Part shown: positions 43,924-52,723 of the stretch, piece after piece
Layout: the number at the start of each line of letters is the position of its first letter
Numbering within the stretch: position 1 is the stretch's first letter
From: an uncultured Odoribacter sp.
Lineage (GTDB): Bacteria; Bacteroidota; Bacteroidia; Bacteroidales; Marinifilaceae
Assembly (NCBI GenBank): GCA_910589025.1
Contig: CAJURM010000001.1
Coordinates: forward strand, 195,875 to 259,874
Reading direction: 5' to 3'
Length of the DNA stretch: 64,000 nucleotides
Made by a program: the position numbers and the translations under genes
Notes under the pieces: model-generated
What the model was told of the DNA's origin: nothing
What the model saw: the letters and a program-made list of their open reading frames with translations, nothing else
Database searches by the model: none

Positions 43924-45747
43924 ATGCGTGAATTTTTTTCCATTCTGAAACGGTTTATACCTCCCTACAAATTCCGGGTTTTCAAAAGTGTCCTGTACAA
44001 CCTCCTGCATGCCGTCTTCGGCACCCTTTCGATAGCCATGCTTGCACCGGTACTGGGCATACTTTTCGGTACCCAGCCCGATGTGACCGAAAGCGTGCCT
44101 TTTGCCTTCGACATCAATTCACTGAAAACCATTTTCTACTACCACATCACCCATGCCCGCGACGTGTACGGACCGGCCAGTACATTACTGTTTGTCGGGA
44201 TAGTGGCAATCGTAGCCACCGCACTGAAAACGGGATTCGCCTATCTGGGGGCTTACGAAACCATCTACATCCGCAACGGTGTAGTACGGGACATCCGTCG
44301 GAAGATTTTCACGAAAATCCTCTCCCTGCCCCTTCCCTTTTTCTCCGAAGAGCGGAAAGGCGACATCATCTCCCGCATGACCGGCGACGTACAGGAAGTG
44401 GAAGCATCGGTCATGAGTTCCTTAGAGATGTTTTTCCAAAGCCCGATACTCATTCTGGTCTATCTCTCCACCATGCTGATGATGAGCTGGCAACTGACCC
44501 TCTTTGTCTTTGTGATGCTCCCGATTATGGGAACACTCATCGGTAAAGTAGGCAAAAATCTGAAACGCCACTCCCGGGAAGGACAGAACAAAATGGGAGA
44601 AATCCTTTCGCTGATGGAAGAAACACTCTCCGGACTGCGCATCATCAAAGCCTTCAATGCCGAAAAGAAAGTCAACCAAAAATTTTCGGACGAAAACGAA
44701 AGCTACCGCCGCATCCAGAACCGCCTGATGAGAAGACGCTCGCTGGCGCATCCGATGAGCGAATTTTTAGGCACCATCGTGATTGTACTGGTTCTGTGGT
44801 TCGGAGGCACACTGATACTCAACCACACCGGGGCACTCACCGCTCCCGAATTCATTGCCTACATCGCCCTGTTCTACTCCATTATCAATCCGGCGAAGAA
44901 TCTGACCAACGCTTTTTACAGCATTCAAAAAGGACTGGCGGCCATGGACCGTATCGATGATATTCTGAAAGCCGAATCTTCGATTCTGGAACCCCGGCAA
45001 CCTGTAAAAATCAAGGAATTTACTGACGCCATCACCTACCGGAATGTCAGCTTCGCCTACAACGAATCCAAGACCGTGTTGAAAAACATCAATCTGACCA
45101 TCCCGAAAGGCCAGACCGTCGCATTGGTCGGACAATCCGGCTCCGGGAAAAGCACCTTCGTCGACCTGCTCCCCCGTTTTTACGACATAAACGAAGGGGA
45201 AATCACAATCGACGGGAACAACATCAAAGACTTTTCATTTTATGACCTGCGGGAACTCATGGGCAACGTGAACCAGGACCCCATCCTGTTTAACGACACA
45301 ATATACAACAATATCGCTTTCGGAGTGGAAAATGCAACCCCTGAAAAAGTGGAAAATGCGGCGAAGATAGCCAACGCCCACGATTTTATCATGCAAACGG
45401 AGAACGGCTATCAGACCGTTATCGGAGACCGGGGAGGCAAACTAAGCGGCGGACAACGCCAACGGCTGAGCATCGCCCGCGCCGTACTCAAAAATCCGCC
45501 GATTATGATTTTAGACGAAGCCACCTCCGCGCTGGATACCGAATCCGAAAAATTAGTGCAGGAAGCCCTGGACAACCTTATGCGCAACCGCACCTCCATC
45601 GTCATTGCCCATCGCCTCTCCACCATCAAAAACGCCAACCTCATTTGCGTATTCCATGAAGGAGAAATCGCCGAAAGAGGCACACACGAAGAGTTGCTGC
45701 AACTGAACGGCATTTATACAAAACTCTATCAGATGCAGAATTTTTAA
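43924..45747 (+). CDS. ABC exporter, MsbA-like half transporter
   Basis: A 607-residue fused membrane/ATPase half transporter. The type-1 exporter membrane domain has six helices (first at about 20-45; RKIFTKILSLPLPFFSEER is the coupling region), and the nucleotide-binding domain (about 360-600) has Walker A VGQSGSGKST, Q-loop NQDP, signature LSGGQRQR, Walker B MILDEATSAL and the H-switch IAHRLST. Resembles MsbA lipid-A flippases but could be a drug or peptide exporter. It follows purB and precedes queF by 46 bp. Confidence 0.92.
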   Translation: MREFFSILKRFIPPYKFRVFKSVLYNLLHAVFGTLSIAMLAPVLGILFGTQPDVTESVPFAFDINSLKTIFYYHITHARDVYGPASTLLFVGIVAIVATALKTGFAYLGAYETIYIRNGVVRDIRRKIFTKILSLPLPFFSEERKGDIISRMTGDVQEVEASVMSSLEMFFQSPILILVYLSTMLMMSWQLTLFVFVMLPIMGTLIGKVGKNLKRHSREGQNKMGEILSLMEETLSGLRIIKAFNAEKKVNQKFSDENESYRRIQNRLMRRRSLAHPMSEFLGTIVIVLVLWFGGTLILNHTGALTAPEFIAYIALFYSIINPAKNLTNAFYSIQKGLAAMDRIDDILKAESSILEPRQPVKIKEFTDAITYRNVSFAYNESKTVLKNINLTIPKGQTVALVGQSGSGKSTFVDLLPRFYDINEGEITIDGNNIKDFSFYDLRELMGNVNQDPILFNDTIYNNIAFGVENATPEKVENAAKIANAHDFIMQTENGYQTVIGDRGGKLSGGQRQRLSIARAVLKNPPIMILDEATSALDTESEKLVQEALDNLMRNRTSIVIAHRLSTIKNANLICVFHEGEIAERGTHEELLQLNGIYTKLYQMQNF

Positions 45748-45793
45748 AGGTTGAAACAATTGAAAAGTTAAAGAGTTGAAAGGATTAAAGGAT

Positions 45794-46669
45794 ATGGATG
45801 AAGCGGCGCTATTAGGGAAAACGGTGGCTTATCCGAAATCGTACGCACCGGAAATATTAGTGAAAGTCCCCCGCAGACTGAATCGTGAAATCTATGGCAT
45901 CGATGCGCCGGACACGCTCTTTTGTGGCTATGACAGCTGGCACGCCTACGAAGCCGGATTCATCACAGCCAAAGGGCTGCCCGTCTGTGGAGTAGTAAAA
46001 ATTGTCTATCCCGCCAGCAGTGAATATTTGGTGGAAAGCAAATCGCTGAAACTCTATTTAGGGTCGATGAACATGACTTCTTTCGGTGACACTCCCGGTG
46101 AAGGCATCTCTCTGTTCACAGAAAGAATACGGCAGGATTTAAGCCAATTGCTGGAAACCCCGGCAGAAGTCTGTTTTTACCACGAACCGCCGGCAACCTG
46201 TGACTTCGATTTCAGCGAATACGAAATCCTGGAAAACAGACCGGAAACAACCCAGGCACATTTCAGTGTCTACCAGGAATGTCCCGCCTACCTGACCGAA
46301 AACAGCCGGGAAAGCAACGAAGAATTGAAAGTGGGAAGCCACCTGTTGAAAAGTAACTGCAAAATCACCACCCAGCCCGACTGGGGAAGCATCTACATCC
46401 GGATGAAAGCCCAACGGCTGCCGGACAAACTCTCCTTGCTGAAATACATTGTATCCGTACGCAACGAGAATCATTTCCACGAGGAAATATGCGAAATGGT
46501 ATTCAAACGATTGTCCGACGCCTACCAACCGGAAATTCTCTCTGTAGCCTGTCTCTACACCCGCCGCGGAGGCATTGACATCTGTCCGGTCCGCGCCAAT
46601 CACCCCCGCTACCTCCCGACCTCCCTGCCCCGTGCCGACATCCTCACCGCCCGCACTTTCAGGCAGTAA
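45794..46669 (+). CDS. queF: NADPH-dependent 7-cyano-7-deazaguanine reductase
   Basis: QueF reduces preQ0 to preQ1 in queuosine synthesis. The 291-residue two-part (E. coli-type) protein has the NADPH-binding motif VESKSLKLYL in its N-terminal half, the catalytic Cys in HLLKSNCKITTQPDWG and the substrate-binding FHEEICE near residue 234. The ATG at 45794 is preferred over the upstream TTG at 45776. The GTTGAAA-rich 46-bp gap from the ABC gene is simple-sequence. No other que genes are nearby. Confidence 0.95.
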   Translation: MDEAALLGKTVAYPKSYAPEILVKVPRRLNREIYGIDAPDTLFCGYDSWHAYEAGFITAKGLPVCGVVKIVYPASSEYLVESKSLKLYLGSMNMTSFGDTPGEGISLFTERIRQDLSQLLETPAEVCFYHEPPATCDFDFSEYEILENRPETTQAHFSVYQECPAYLTENSRESNEELKVGSHLLKSNCKITTQPDWGSIYIRMKAQRLPDKLSLLKYIVSVRNENHFHEEICEMVFKRLSDAYQPEILSVACLYTRRGGIDICPVRANHPRYLPTSLPRADILTARTFRQ

Positions 46670-46729
46670 AAGGAGAAGCGAATGAATGAACTGATTCTAC
46701 TTATTGCGACCTCCCCATGTATGTTTCTT

Positions 46730-47533
46730 TCATTTTAATAGCTTACGTCCGTTATCATCGCTCTCCAATACCCGCATTTGATGAATCGCTATTTGATTGA
46801 GCTTGACAAGCCGCTCGCCCTGTAGTATGCCTTGCCCGATGAACACAGCATTTAAGTTTTCCATGTTCGACAAACAAATAAGCTCGCTGATTGTAGCATA
46901 ATCCCGGATATTCCCTTTCGAATCAGGATTCGCCTCCTGCCATTGTTTTGCCGTCATACCGAACATTGCCACATTCAGCACGTCGGCTTCGTTGGCATAG
47001 ATAATGTTTGCCTGTGCGGGCGTAACCTCTGCCGGAATAAGATTGTGCTTGATGGCATCGGTGTGTATGCGGTAATTGATTTTCGACAGTTCCCGCTTCG
47101 CAGACCAACCGAGCAACTGTTGTTCCTCACTCTTCAGCCGTTGGTATTCCTTCACAAGAAGCAACTGGAATTTAGGGGAAATCCACATTCCGAAATGGTA
47201 CGCTATATCCCTATGCGCATACGTGCCACCATACCGACCTGCCTTCGAATGAATACCTTTCGCATTTGTCCGTTCAATCCATGTTTTTACCGAAAGTACA
47301 AAATTGTTGCTTCCTGCCGCATTTTTAATTGTATCGAATTCGGTACAATTAAAATCGGGGTTATACAGCATTTCCCATTCGCCGAGATATTCAAGAGTGC
47401 TTTTAAGGCTTAGCCAACGGAATATTATATGCTCTTGCAGTTGGCTACGTGCCATGTCTGTAAGACTGATATAATCCTAATCATTACATTTGACTACGCT
47501 AATATCTGTATTCTGAACCGTGATTTTTGCCAT
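46730..47533 (-). pseudogene. KilA-N domain protein interrupted by an amber codon
   Basis: The downstream 241 codons (46730-47455) encode a KilA-N domain (RWLSLKSTLEYLGEW, GSNNFVLSVKTWIE, HRDIAYHFGMW) of the kind found in Bacteroidetes chromosomes and phages. Reading upstream in the same frame restores the usual N-terminus of this family, beginning MAKITVQNTDISVV at 47533, then DYISLTDMAR, but a TAG stands at 47477-47479 between the two parts (codon 19). It is either a recent nonsense pseudogene or is expressed as an N-truncated protein from the ATG at 47455. The function of KilA-N proteins here is unclear (probably DNA binding). Convergent with queF. Confidence 0.85.
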
Positions 47534-47651
47534 TCTATTGATGTTTCCCTGGGGTTCAGTTCCAAAGATAGTTACAATCTATTGAATGGTATCCTTTTGA
47601 AAGAACTATTTACGCCCGGAGTTTCAGTCAATAAGTGGAGAAATGAAAAAA

Positions 47652-47686
47652 TGGAGAAGCGGAAAAACCATTTTTCCACTTCTCCA
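47652..47686 (-). terminator. Terminator of the nfo-phosphodiesterase-ctp operon
   Basis: On the minus strand a 16-position stem (15 pairs, one C-A mismatch) with a 3-base loop, 26 bp after the protease stop, followed by TTTTTCATTT. Confidence 0.75.
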
Positions 47687-47711
47687 CTGTTCCATTGCTC
47701 CCTTTCAACTT

Positions 47712-49295
47712 TTACCCCTTCAACTTTTTATCATACCGTCCGTCATGCAGGGCTTTCAACGCCTCCCGCATGATTTTATTGTCCTCATTCATCAGGATAT
47801 ACATCTCGTTCATTCCCCACAGATTCTGCGCTATCAGGGCTTTCAACTGCATTTTCATCGCCGGAATGACCGGAGCCAGCAATTTTTCATCTTCCGGAAC
47901 CCCCGCCTTCACACCTTCCGCCACAATCTCCCGGATCATCTTGTCCGTAACAGTATAATCCTTCACGAATTTGTTAAAATCCGCATATTTCTTTTTCAAA
48001 TCCGCCCGGTTCCGGTCCACATAATTGTTGATGTATTGTCCGATTACACTCTTTCCGACCAAACGGTTAAAATAAGAGTAATTTATTCCCGTGTCTATCG
48101 GTACAAAAATATCCGGGATGATACCCCCACCGCCGTACACCGGTCTTTTCTTCAATTTCGTATAATATTTCAGTGTGTCGTTCACCTGAATGCTATCCGC
48201 AGAAAGCAACTCCCCGTTACTGTAACGTTCATACAACTCCGCCCGGTAATTTCCCTCCTTATACGGTTTCTGGATACAACGTCCCGAAGGCGTATAATAA
48301 TGGGCAGTCGTCAACCTCACCATCGTACCGTCTGTCAACGGATACTGGCGTTGTACCAATCCCTTGCCGAAAGAGCGGCGGCCAATAATCAATCCCCGGT
48401 CCCAATCCTGGATAGCTCCGGCAACAATCTCGCTCGCCGAAGCGGAATTGCCGTCAATCAATACGACAACACGCCCGTTTTCAAGCAATCCCTTAGCCGT
48501 GGCGTACTCCTCCCTCTTCCCGGAAGACAAGCCATCGGTGTAAACAATCATCTTTTTATCATCCAGTAAATTATCACCGATACCAATGGCTGCACCCATA
48601 TAACCGCCCGAATTCCCCTGTAAATCCAGGATCAAATCTTTCATCCCCTCACCTTGCAATTTGACAACCGCCTCCTCAAACTCCTCGATGGTATTGGCTG
48701 AAAACCGGGATATTTTAATGTATCCGACCGTCTTGTCAAGCATATAAGCGGCATCTACGCTGTGAATCGGTATCTTGTCCCGGATGATGTCAAAATCCAG
48801 CATCTCTCCGTTACGCAACACTTTTATCCGGACCAGCGTCCCCTTCTCTCCTTTCAACTTCTTGCGCACGGCGGAATTGCTCAGTTTCACGCCGGCAATA
48901 TTTTCACCGTTCACCACAATAATGCGGTCACCGTCCAGCAGTCCGACTTTCTCCGAGGGACCGCCGGGAACCACGGAAACAACCATCAACGTGTCCCGCA
49001 AGATAGAAAACTGAATGCCTATCCCGTAAAATCCCCCTTCCAGCGGTTCATTCATCTCCTCCATTTCCTCCTTGGAAATATAGACCGAATGCGGGTCAAG
49101 GTCGGACAGCATCTTCACAATGGCATCCTCCGTCAGTTTCGGCAAATTGACCGTATCCACATAAAAAGCATCAATCAAAGCAACCAGCCGCTGAAACTTC
49201 AAGGTCTGTTCCCTCACATCGTTATTGTTGCGCTGAGCCTGTCCTGCCGCCAGGCCCCCCAGCACAATCACTACTAAAACAATAAAACGTTTCAT
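47712..49295 (-). CDS. C-terminal processing protease, S41 family
   Basis: A 527-residue exported CtpA/Prc-type peptidase. A signal peptide ending about AAGQA is followed by an N-terminal helical part, a PDZ domain (about 85-165; GIGIQFSILRDTLMVV, GPSEKVGLLDGDRI) and the S41 core with the catalytic Ser in DGNSASASEIVAGA and Lys in RRSFGKGLVQ. A ~120-residue C-terminal extension ends Lys-rich. It cleaves periplasmic proteins at their C-termini. Third gene of the unit starting with nfo, 21 bp after the phosphodiesterase gene. Confidence 0.94.
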   Translation of the reverse strand: MKRFIVLVVIVLGGLAAGQAQRNNNDVREQTLKFQRLVALIDAFYVDTVNLPKLTEDAIVKMLSDLDPHSVYISKEEMEEMNEPLEGGFYGIGIQFSILRDTLMVVSVVPGGPSEKVGLLDGDRIIVVNGENIAGVKLSNSAVRKKLKGEKGTLVRIKVLRNGEMLDFDIIRDKIPIHSVDAAYMLDKTVGYIKISRFSANTIEEFEEAVVKLQGEGMKDLILDLQGNSGGYMGAAIGIGDNLLDDKKMIVYTDGLSSGKREEYATAKGLLENGRVVVLIDGNSASASEIVAGAIQDWDRGLIIGRRSFGKGLVQRQYPLTDGTMVRLTTAHYYTPSGRCIQKPYKEGNYRAELYERYSNGELLSADSIQVNDTLKYYTKLKKRPVYGGGGIIPDIFVPIDTGINYSYFNRLVGKSVIGQYINNYVDRNRADLKKKYADFNKFVKDYTVTDKMIREIVAEGVKAGVPEDEKLLAPVIPAMKMQLKALIAQNLWGMNEMYILMNEDNKIMREALKALHDGRYDKKLKG

Positions 49296-49316
49296 CTTCC
49301 TTACTCTTTAATATCT

Positions 49317-49808
49317 CTATTTTTCATATTCCACCAATTCCAGGTCCCTCACATTCCCCGCGTCCAATACAAAGCGTACAGCCGTCCTCACTTTATGGAA
49401 ACCATACCTGCCGGCAGCCCCCGGATTGACATGCAAACAATTCAGTTTCTTATCAAACATGACCTTTGCGATGTGGGAATGCCCGCACACGAAAAGACGG
49501 GGAGCCTCGGCCAACAACAACGGTTTTATACGCAAATCATAACGTCCGGGATACCCCCCGATGTGTGTCATGACCACCTTTACCCCTTCACACTCGAAAA
49601 CCTCCGTCTCCCGGAACATCTGCCGCAACACCCCTCCGTCAATATTTCCATACACCGCACGCAAACGGAAACGGGCTGCCAAAGCGTCGGCAACCGCCAC
49701 ATCCCCCATGTCCCCGCAATGCCACACTTCATCACAATCCTGAAAAAAATCCGTCAGCTTCGGATCCAACCACCCGTGGGTATCCGACAAGAGTCCGATG
49801 CGTTTCAT
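49317..49808 (-). CDS. Metallophosphoesterase, YfcE/MJ0936-like
   Basis: A 163-residue calcineurin-like phosphodiesterase. Metal-site motifs appear in the usual order: LLSDTHG (residues 6-12), HCGDMGD, YGNID, THIGGYP and CGHSHI, with VNPGAAG. Small stand-alone enzymes of this kind hydrolyse phosphodiesters or phosphomonoesters in vitro; the physiological substrate is unknown. It overlaps nfo by 4 bp, suggesting a repair or nucleotide-salvage link, but no more than that. Confidence 0.9.
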   Translation of the reverse strand: MKRIGLLSDTHGWLDPKLTDFFQDCDEVWHCGDMGDVAVADALAARFRLRAVYGNIDGGVLRQMFRETEVFECEGVKVVMTHIGGYPGRYDLRIKPLLLAEAPRLFVCGHSHIAKVMFDKKLNCLHVNPGAAGRYGFHKVRTAVRFVLDAGNVRDLELVEYEK

Positions 49809-50641
49809 AAAGCGTAAAGCATTCTGATCTCTTCCGCCCAGCCTTCCTCGTCGGGTGTCTCCAGAATCAAAGGCATATCGTCAAAACGGCTGTCGTGCAT
49901 AATCATCCGGAACGCCGTCACACCTATCATCCCCTTCCCGATACATTCATGCCGGTCCACGTGCGACCCGACCCCTTTTTTCGAATCGTTCAGGTGCATG
50001 CCTCTCAAATAGTTAAATCCGATAACCTCGTCAAAACGGTCGAATGTCTCCGTAAACCCCGCCTCCGTCGAAAGGTCGTATCCGGCAGCAAAAGTATGGC
50101 AGGTATCGATACAAACACCAACCCGCGACTTGTCGTCCACCCGGTCAATGATATAGGCAATCTGTTCAAAAGAATAACCTAAATTGGAACCCTGCCCCGC
50201 CGTATTCTCTATCACGGCACAAACACCGTGCGTCTGCTCCAAAGCAAGATTAATGGACTCGGCAATCCGTTCCAGACAAGCCTCGTCGGAAATTTTCTTC
50301 AAACTGCTGCCCGGATGGAAATTCAGCAACTCCAGTCCCAGCTGCTCACACCGTTTCATCTCATCCAGGAAAGCCGCCCTGGATTTCTCCAATCCCTCGG
50401 CATCCGGATTTCCCAGATTAATCAGATAACTGTCGTGAGGCAAAATATGCTTCGGACTGTAACCGTATTCCCGGCAACGTTCCTTAAACAGTGAAATGCT
50501 CTGCCCGCTGAGCGGAGCAGACACCCACTGCCGCTGATTCTTCGTAAACAGAGCAAAAGCCCGGGCCCCGATAGCATTCGCATTTACCGGAGCATTTTCC
50601 ACTCCTCCCGTGGCATGCACATGTGCGCCGATATATTTCAT
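49805..50641 (-). CDS. nfo: Endonuclease IV (AP endonuclease)
   Basis: Nfo cleaves DNA 5' to abasic sites in base-excision repair. The 278-residue TIM-barrel protein shows the zinc-binding pattern of the family: GAHVHATGG (about 4-12), LNFHPGS (about 108-114), VIENTAGQG (about 145-153), CIDTCHTFAAGYD (about 179-191) and HLNDSKKGVGSHVDRHECIGKG (about 217-238). First gene of a three-gene unit. Together with nth and uvrB it gives this window three separate excision-repair genes. Confidence 0.97.
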   Translation of the reverse strand: MKYIGAHVHATGGVENAPVNANAIGARAFALFTKNQRQWVSAPLSGQSISLFKERCREYGYSPKHILPHDSYLINLGNPDAEGLEKSRAAFLDEMKRCEQLGLELLNFHPGSSLKKISDEACLERIAESINLALEQTHGVCAVIENTAGQGSNLGYSFEQIAYIIDRVDDKSRVGVCIDTCHTFAAGYDLSTEAGFTETFDRFDEVIGFNYLRGMHLNDSKKGVGSHVDRHECIGKGMIGVTAFRMIMHDSRFDDMPLILETPDEEGWAEEIRMLYAL

Positions 50642-50690
50642 AAACTCAAATTCTAAAATGTTCTCCCCTTATTTAACGTCTTCAAGGCCA

Positions 50691-50698
50691 CAAAGGTA
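50691..50698 (-). promoter_or_regulatory. -7 box for the nfo operon
   Basis: TACCTTTG on the minus strand, 50 bp before the ATG at 50641. Confidence 0.6.
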
Positions 50699-50725
50699 AG
50701 AAAAAAACCTGAAACAGTTGAAAGA

Positions 50726-50752
50726 GACACAAAGGGACGGGGCTTTTGCGTC
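50726..50752 (+). repeat. 27-bp inverted repeat, copy 1
   Basis: GACACAAAGGGACGGGGC plus TTTTGCGTC: an imperfect dyad with 8-bp arms around a GC-rich core. It overlaps the TGA stop of the DJ-1/PfpI gene (50751-50753). The core is oriented opposite to copies 2 (51443) and 3 (52059). Confidence 0.85.
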
Positions 50753-51359
50753 ATTGCGGGAATAGAGTGCAAAATCCCTGCTTATAGAATTGATAATACA
50801 TCGCGATGCGCTCCGGCGTGTCGTTCTCGAGCAACAAAAGCAGCTCTTTTGCAAATTCCAGTGCCGCAGAGCCGTTTGCCGTCACTATGTTCTTATCGCT
50901 TACCGCCTGGGCATGGACATATCCGTCAGAATTGGTGTAAACTTCCCCTCCCCAATATTTCAATTGTTCCAAACCGTTGCCGGTGTGTTTTACGGCGTTA
51001 AGAAATCCATGCTTTGCCATGAACGAAGCCCCGTTGCATATCGCACCGACAATCTTCCCCTTCTCTATGGCTTGTCTGACAATCGGCACGACCTGTTCTG
51101 CCGCAGGTGTACTCCACCCGAAGCCACCGATCAGCACCAATGCAGCATAATCCTTGGGCATTGTATCAAACGAATAATCGGGCAACGTGTTGAATCTGCC
51201 GATTGACTTTACCGGTTCCAAAGTCGGAGCGACAATCTTATTGACATACTTCGGGGTTTCCTTTAAGGCAAATTCATCGGAGGCGATAGCTTGTGAAAGA
51301 TACACCGCCTCATGCGCCGCATAGTCCGGCAAAAGAATGTATAAAATCTCGTTGTTCAT
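50751..51359 (-). CDS. DJ-1/PfpI family protein
   Basis: A 202-residue class I glutamine amidotransferase-like protein. The nucleophile elbow with Cys is visible in GAICNGASF (about residue 111), and the LIGGFGW strand precedes it. Family members are glyoxalases, deglycases or stress chaperones; the exact activity cannot be told. It is not linked by spacing to nfo (109 bp and a promoter between). Its stop codon overlaps a copy of the 27-bp inverted repeat. Confidence 0.9.
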   Translation of the reverse strand: MNNEILYILLPDYAAHEAVYLSQAIASDEFALKETPKYVNKIVAPTLEPVKSIGRFNTLPDYSFDTMPKDYAALVLIGGFGWSTPAAEQVVPIVRQAIEKGKIVGAICNGASFMAKHGFLNAVKHTGNGLEQLKYWGGEVYTNSDGYVHAQAVSDKNIVTANGSAALEFAKELLLLLENDTPERIAMYYQFYKQGFCTLFPQ

Positions 51360-51407
51360 AACTTATTATCTTTAATTTGTTTCAACTTTCATGTGTGACA
51401 GGCTCGT

Positions 51408-51998
51408 CTATCGGGAAAGATTTTCATGGACAGATTCCGACTGACACAAAAGCCCCGTCCCTTTGCGTCTTATCACCGGAAATCCGAAAAATCCTCTTTG
51501 GAAAGTAAACGTTTTTGTACCTCCTGTCCGTGTTTTATTGTAGACAGACAAGGAAACAGGAATCTCTTTCTCCATGCCATTTTTAAAAGTCACCTGCAAG
51601 TAGTAGTTTTTACGCTCTCCATCCGCCACGACTCTCCTTCGCCCTACCCGACGGGTTTTCTTATGCGTTTTCTGAAACTTCTGTTGCACAACTACTTCTT
51701 CTTCGTATGTAGAAGAAGGATCTGCCAACCCATAGTTACCTGCAAGAAACAAGGCATAACCAAGAGAGCCCATGCCTATCAAGTGGCACAGGAGATTCAC
51801 CGTTTTACTTTTATACGCCGTCAACCATCCCCATTTCTTGTAAAAAGGGGATGTGATAGCGGCTATCATCAACGCTATTCCGACAGGTATCCACCACGGC
51901 GACAGTGTGTTTTCATAAATCATATAACCGCCGACACCTGCAAAAAAAAGAAGAAAGAGCGTCACCCCACGAAGTATATTAACGAATGTGGCTTTCAT
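51408..51998 (-). CDS. Small membrane protein, DUF3592-like topology
   Basis: A 196-residue protein I do not recognise with certainty. Three hydrophobic segments occur at about residues 8-28, 33-48 and 65-88, followed by a basic stretch (KTHKKTRRVGRRR) and a soluble beta-rich C-terminal part (NYYLQVTFKNGMEKEIPVSLSVY). The final ~20 codons are unusual: residues RRKGTGLLCQ derive from copy 2 of the 27-bp inverted repeat (51443-51469), so the natural C-terminus was probably earlier, near GFFGFPVI. Its own -7 box lies at 52025-52032. Confidence 0.7.
   Translation of the reverse strand: MKATFVNILRGVTLFLLFFAGVGGYMIYENTLSPWWIPVGIALMIAAITSPFYKKWGWLTAYKSKTVNLLCHLIGMGSLGYALFLAGNYGLADPSSTYEEEVVVQQKFQKTHKKTRRVGRRRVVADGERKNYYLQVTFKNGMEKEIPVSLSVYNKTRTGGTKTFTFQRGFFGFPVIRRKGTGLLCQSESVHENLSR
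51443..51469 (+). repeat. 27-bp inverted repeat, copy 2
   Basis: GACACAAAAGCCCCGTCC plus CTTTGCGTC. It lies inside the 3' end of the 51408-51998 gene and is in the same orientation as copy 3; one arm base differs (C versus T). Confidence 0.85.
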
Positions 51999-52024
51999 CG
52001 TGTTGCATATTTCATAATTGACTG

Positions 52025-52032
52025 CAAATATA
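52025..52032 (-). promoter_or_regulatory. -7 box for the 51408-51998 gene
   Basis: TATATTTG on the minus strand, 27 bp before the ATG at 51998. Confidence 0.55.
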
Positions 52033-52058
52033 GCAAGAATTCGTCGAAATAAGCGAAA

Positions 52059-52085
52059 GACACAAAAGCCCCGTCCCTTTGTGTC
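52059..52085 (+). repeat. 27-bp inverted repeat, copy 3
   Basis: GACACAAAAGCCCCGTCC plus CTTTGTGTC, with perfect 8-bp arms. It touches the TAG stop of the DUF6266-like gene (52085-52087). On the minus strand it reads as a stem-loop followed by TTTC, so it could act as a terminator. Confidence 0.85.
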
Positions 52086-52711
52086 TACTCGGGAAAGAGG
52101 AGGACGGAAGGAGAGGCTTGTTTGCCGTTGGCGCTGACGGCAAAGGCGTAGATGAACATGTGACGGAGGTCGAATCCATCCGGATAGGCAAAGGGCGCAG
52201 TGGTGTATCTGCCTTGCCTCTTCCCTATTTTAACGATACAGCAACCCGGGTATTGGCAATCCCACAAAACGGCGTAAATGGTATCGGTGTGGGAACAATA
52301 GGCGGATAGTTGCTGTTCGGAAACTTCCGCCCGGATTCGGTAGCCGGAAATACGCAACGAGACAGCGGGTTTTTCCAGTTTGCCCTGCGAGCAGACCAAC
52401 CGGCGGTAATCGGGACGGACCTGCATGTTTTCATCCACATCGAATATGGAAAGGTTAGCACCCACAAAGGCGTTGTGGGACTGAACGGCATACGAAGCGG
52501 GAAATCCCAAAAGAGCGACTTTACGGAAATAGGCGGACAATCTGCCTGCCGCTTTGAACCGCAAACGAACGACCTGTTGTGCCGGAGTGCGGGGGTTCCG
52601 GACACATAACGGTTTTCCACGAAGCACTCCCTTGCCGCAATAGGTATAGGTCACTACATTGCCCAGACTGTTCCGCAGCCGGAAAAATAAAGAACTTTCA
52701 AATATAGCCAT
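52085..52711 (-). CDS. DUF6266-like protein
   Basis: A 208-residue protein with the Bacteroidetes-specific layout I know as DUF6266: a short N-terminal segment (SLGNVVTYTY, then GKPLCVRNPRTPAQ, about residues 15-45), a helical middle (RFKAAGRLSAYFRKVALLG), an NAFVGANLS element and a C-terminal beta-rich domain resembling a fibronectin-like sandwich. No signal peptide and no catalytic motif. Function unknown. It lies 12 bp after a paralogous gene and ends at a 27-bp repeat copy. Confidence 0.7.
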   Translation of the reverse strand: MAIFESSLFFRLRNSLGNVVTYTYCGKGVLRGKPLCVRNPRTPAQQVVRLRFKAAGRLSAYFRKVALLGFPASYAVQSHNAFVGANLSIFDVDENMQVRPDYRRLVCSQGKLEKPAVSLRISGYRIRAEVSEQQLSAYCSHTDTIYAVLWDCQYPGCCIVKIGKRQGRYTTAPFAYPDGFDLRHMFIYAFAVSANGKQASPSVLLFPE

Positions 52712-52723
52712 AACGTCTATTTT

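Noticed and set aside
45748..45793. GTTGAAA/TTAAAG-like simple repeats before queF
   Set aside because: Low-complexity purine-rich sequence of 46 bp; no fixed period or dyad.
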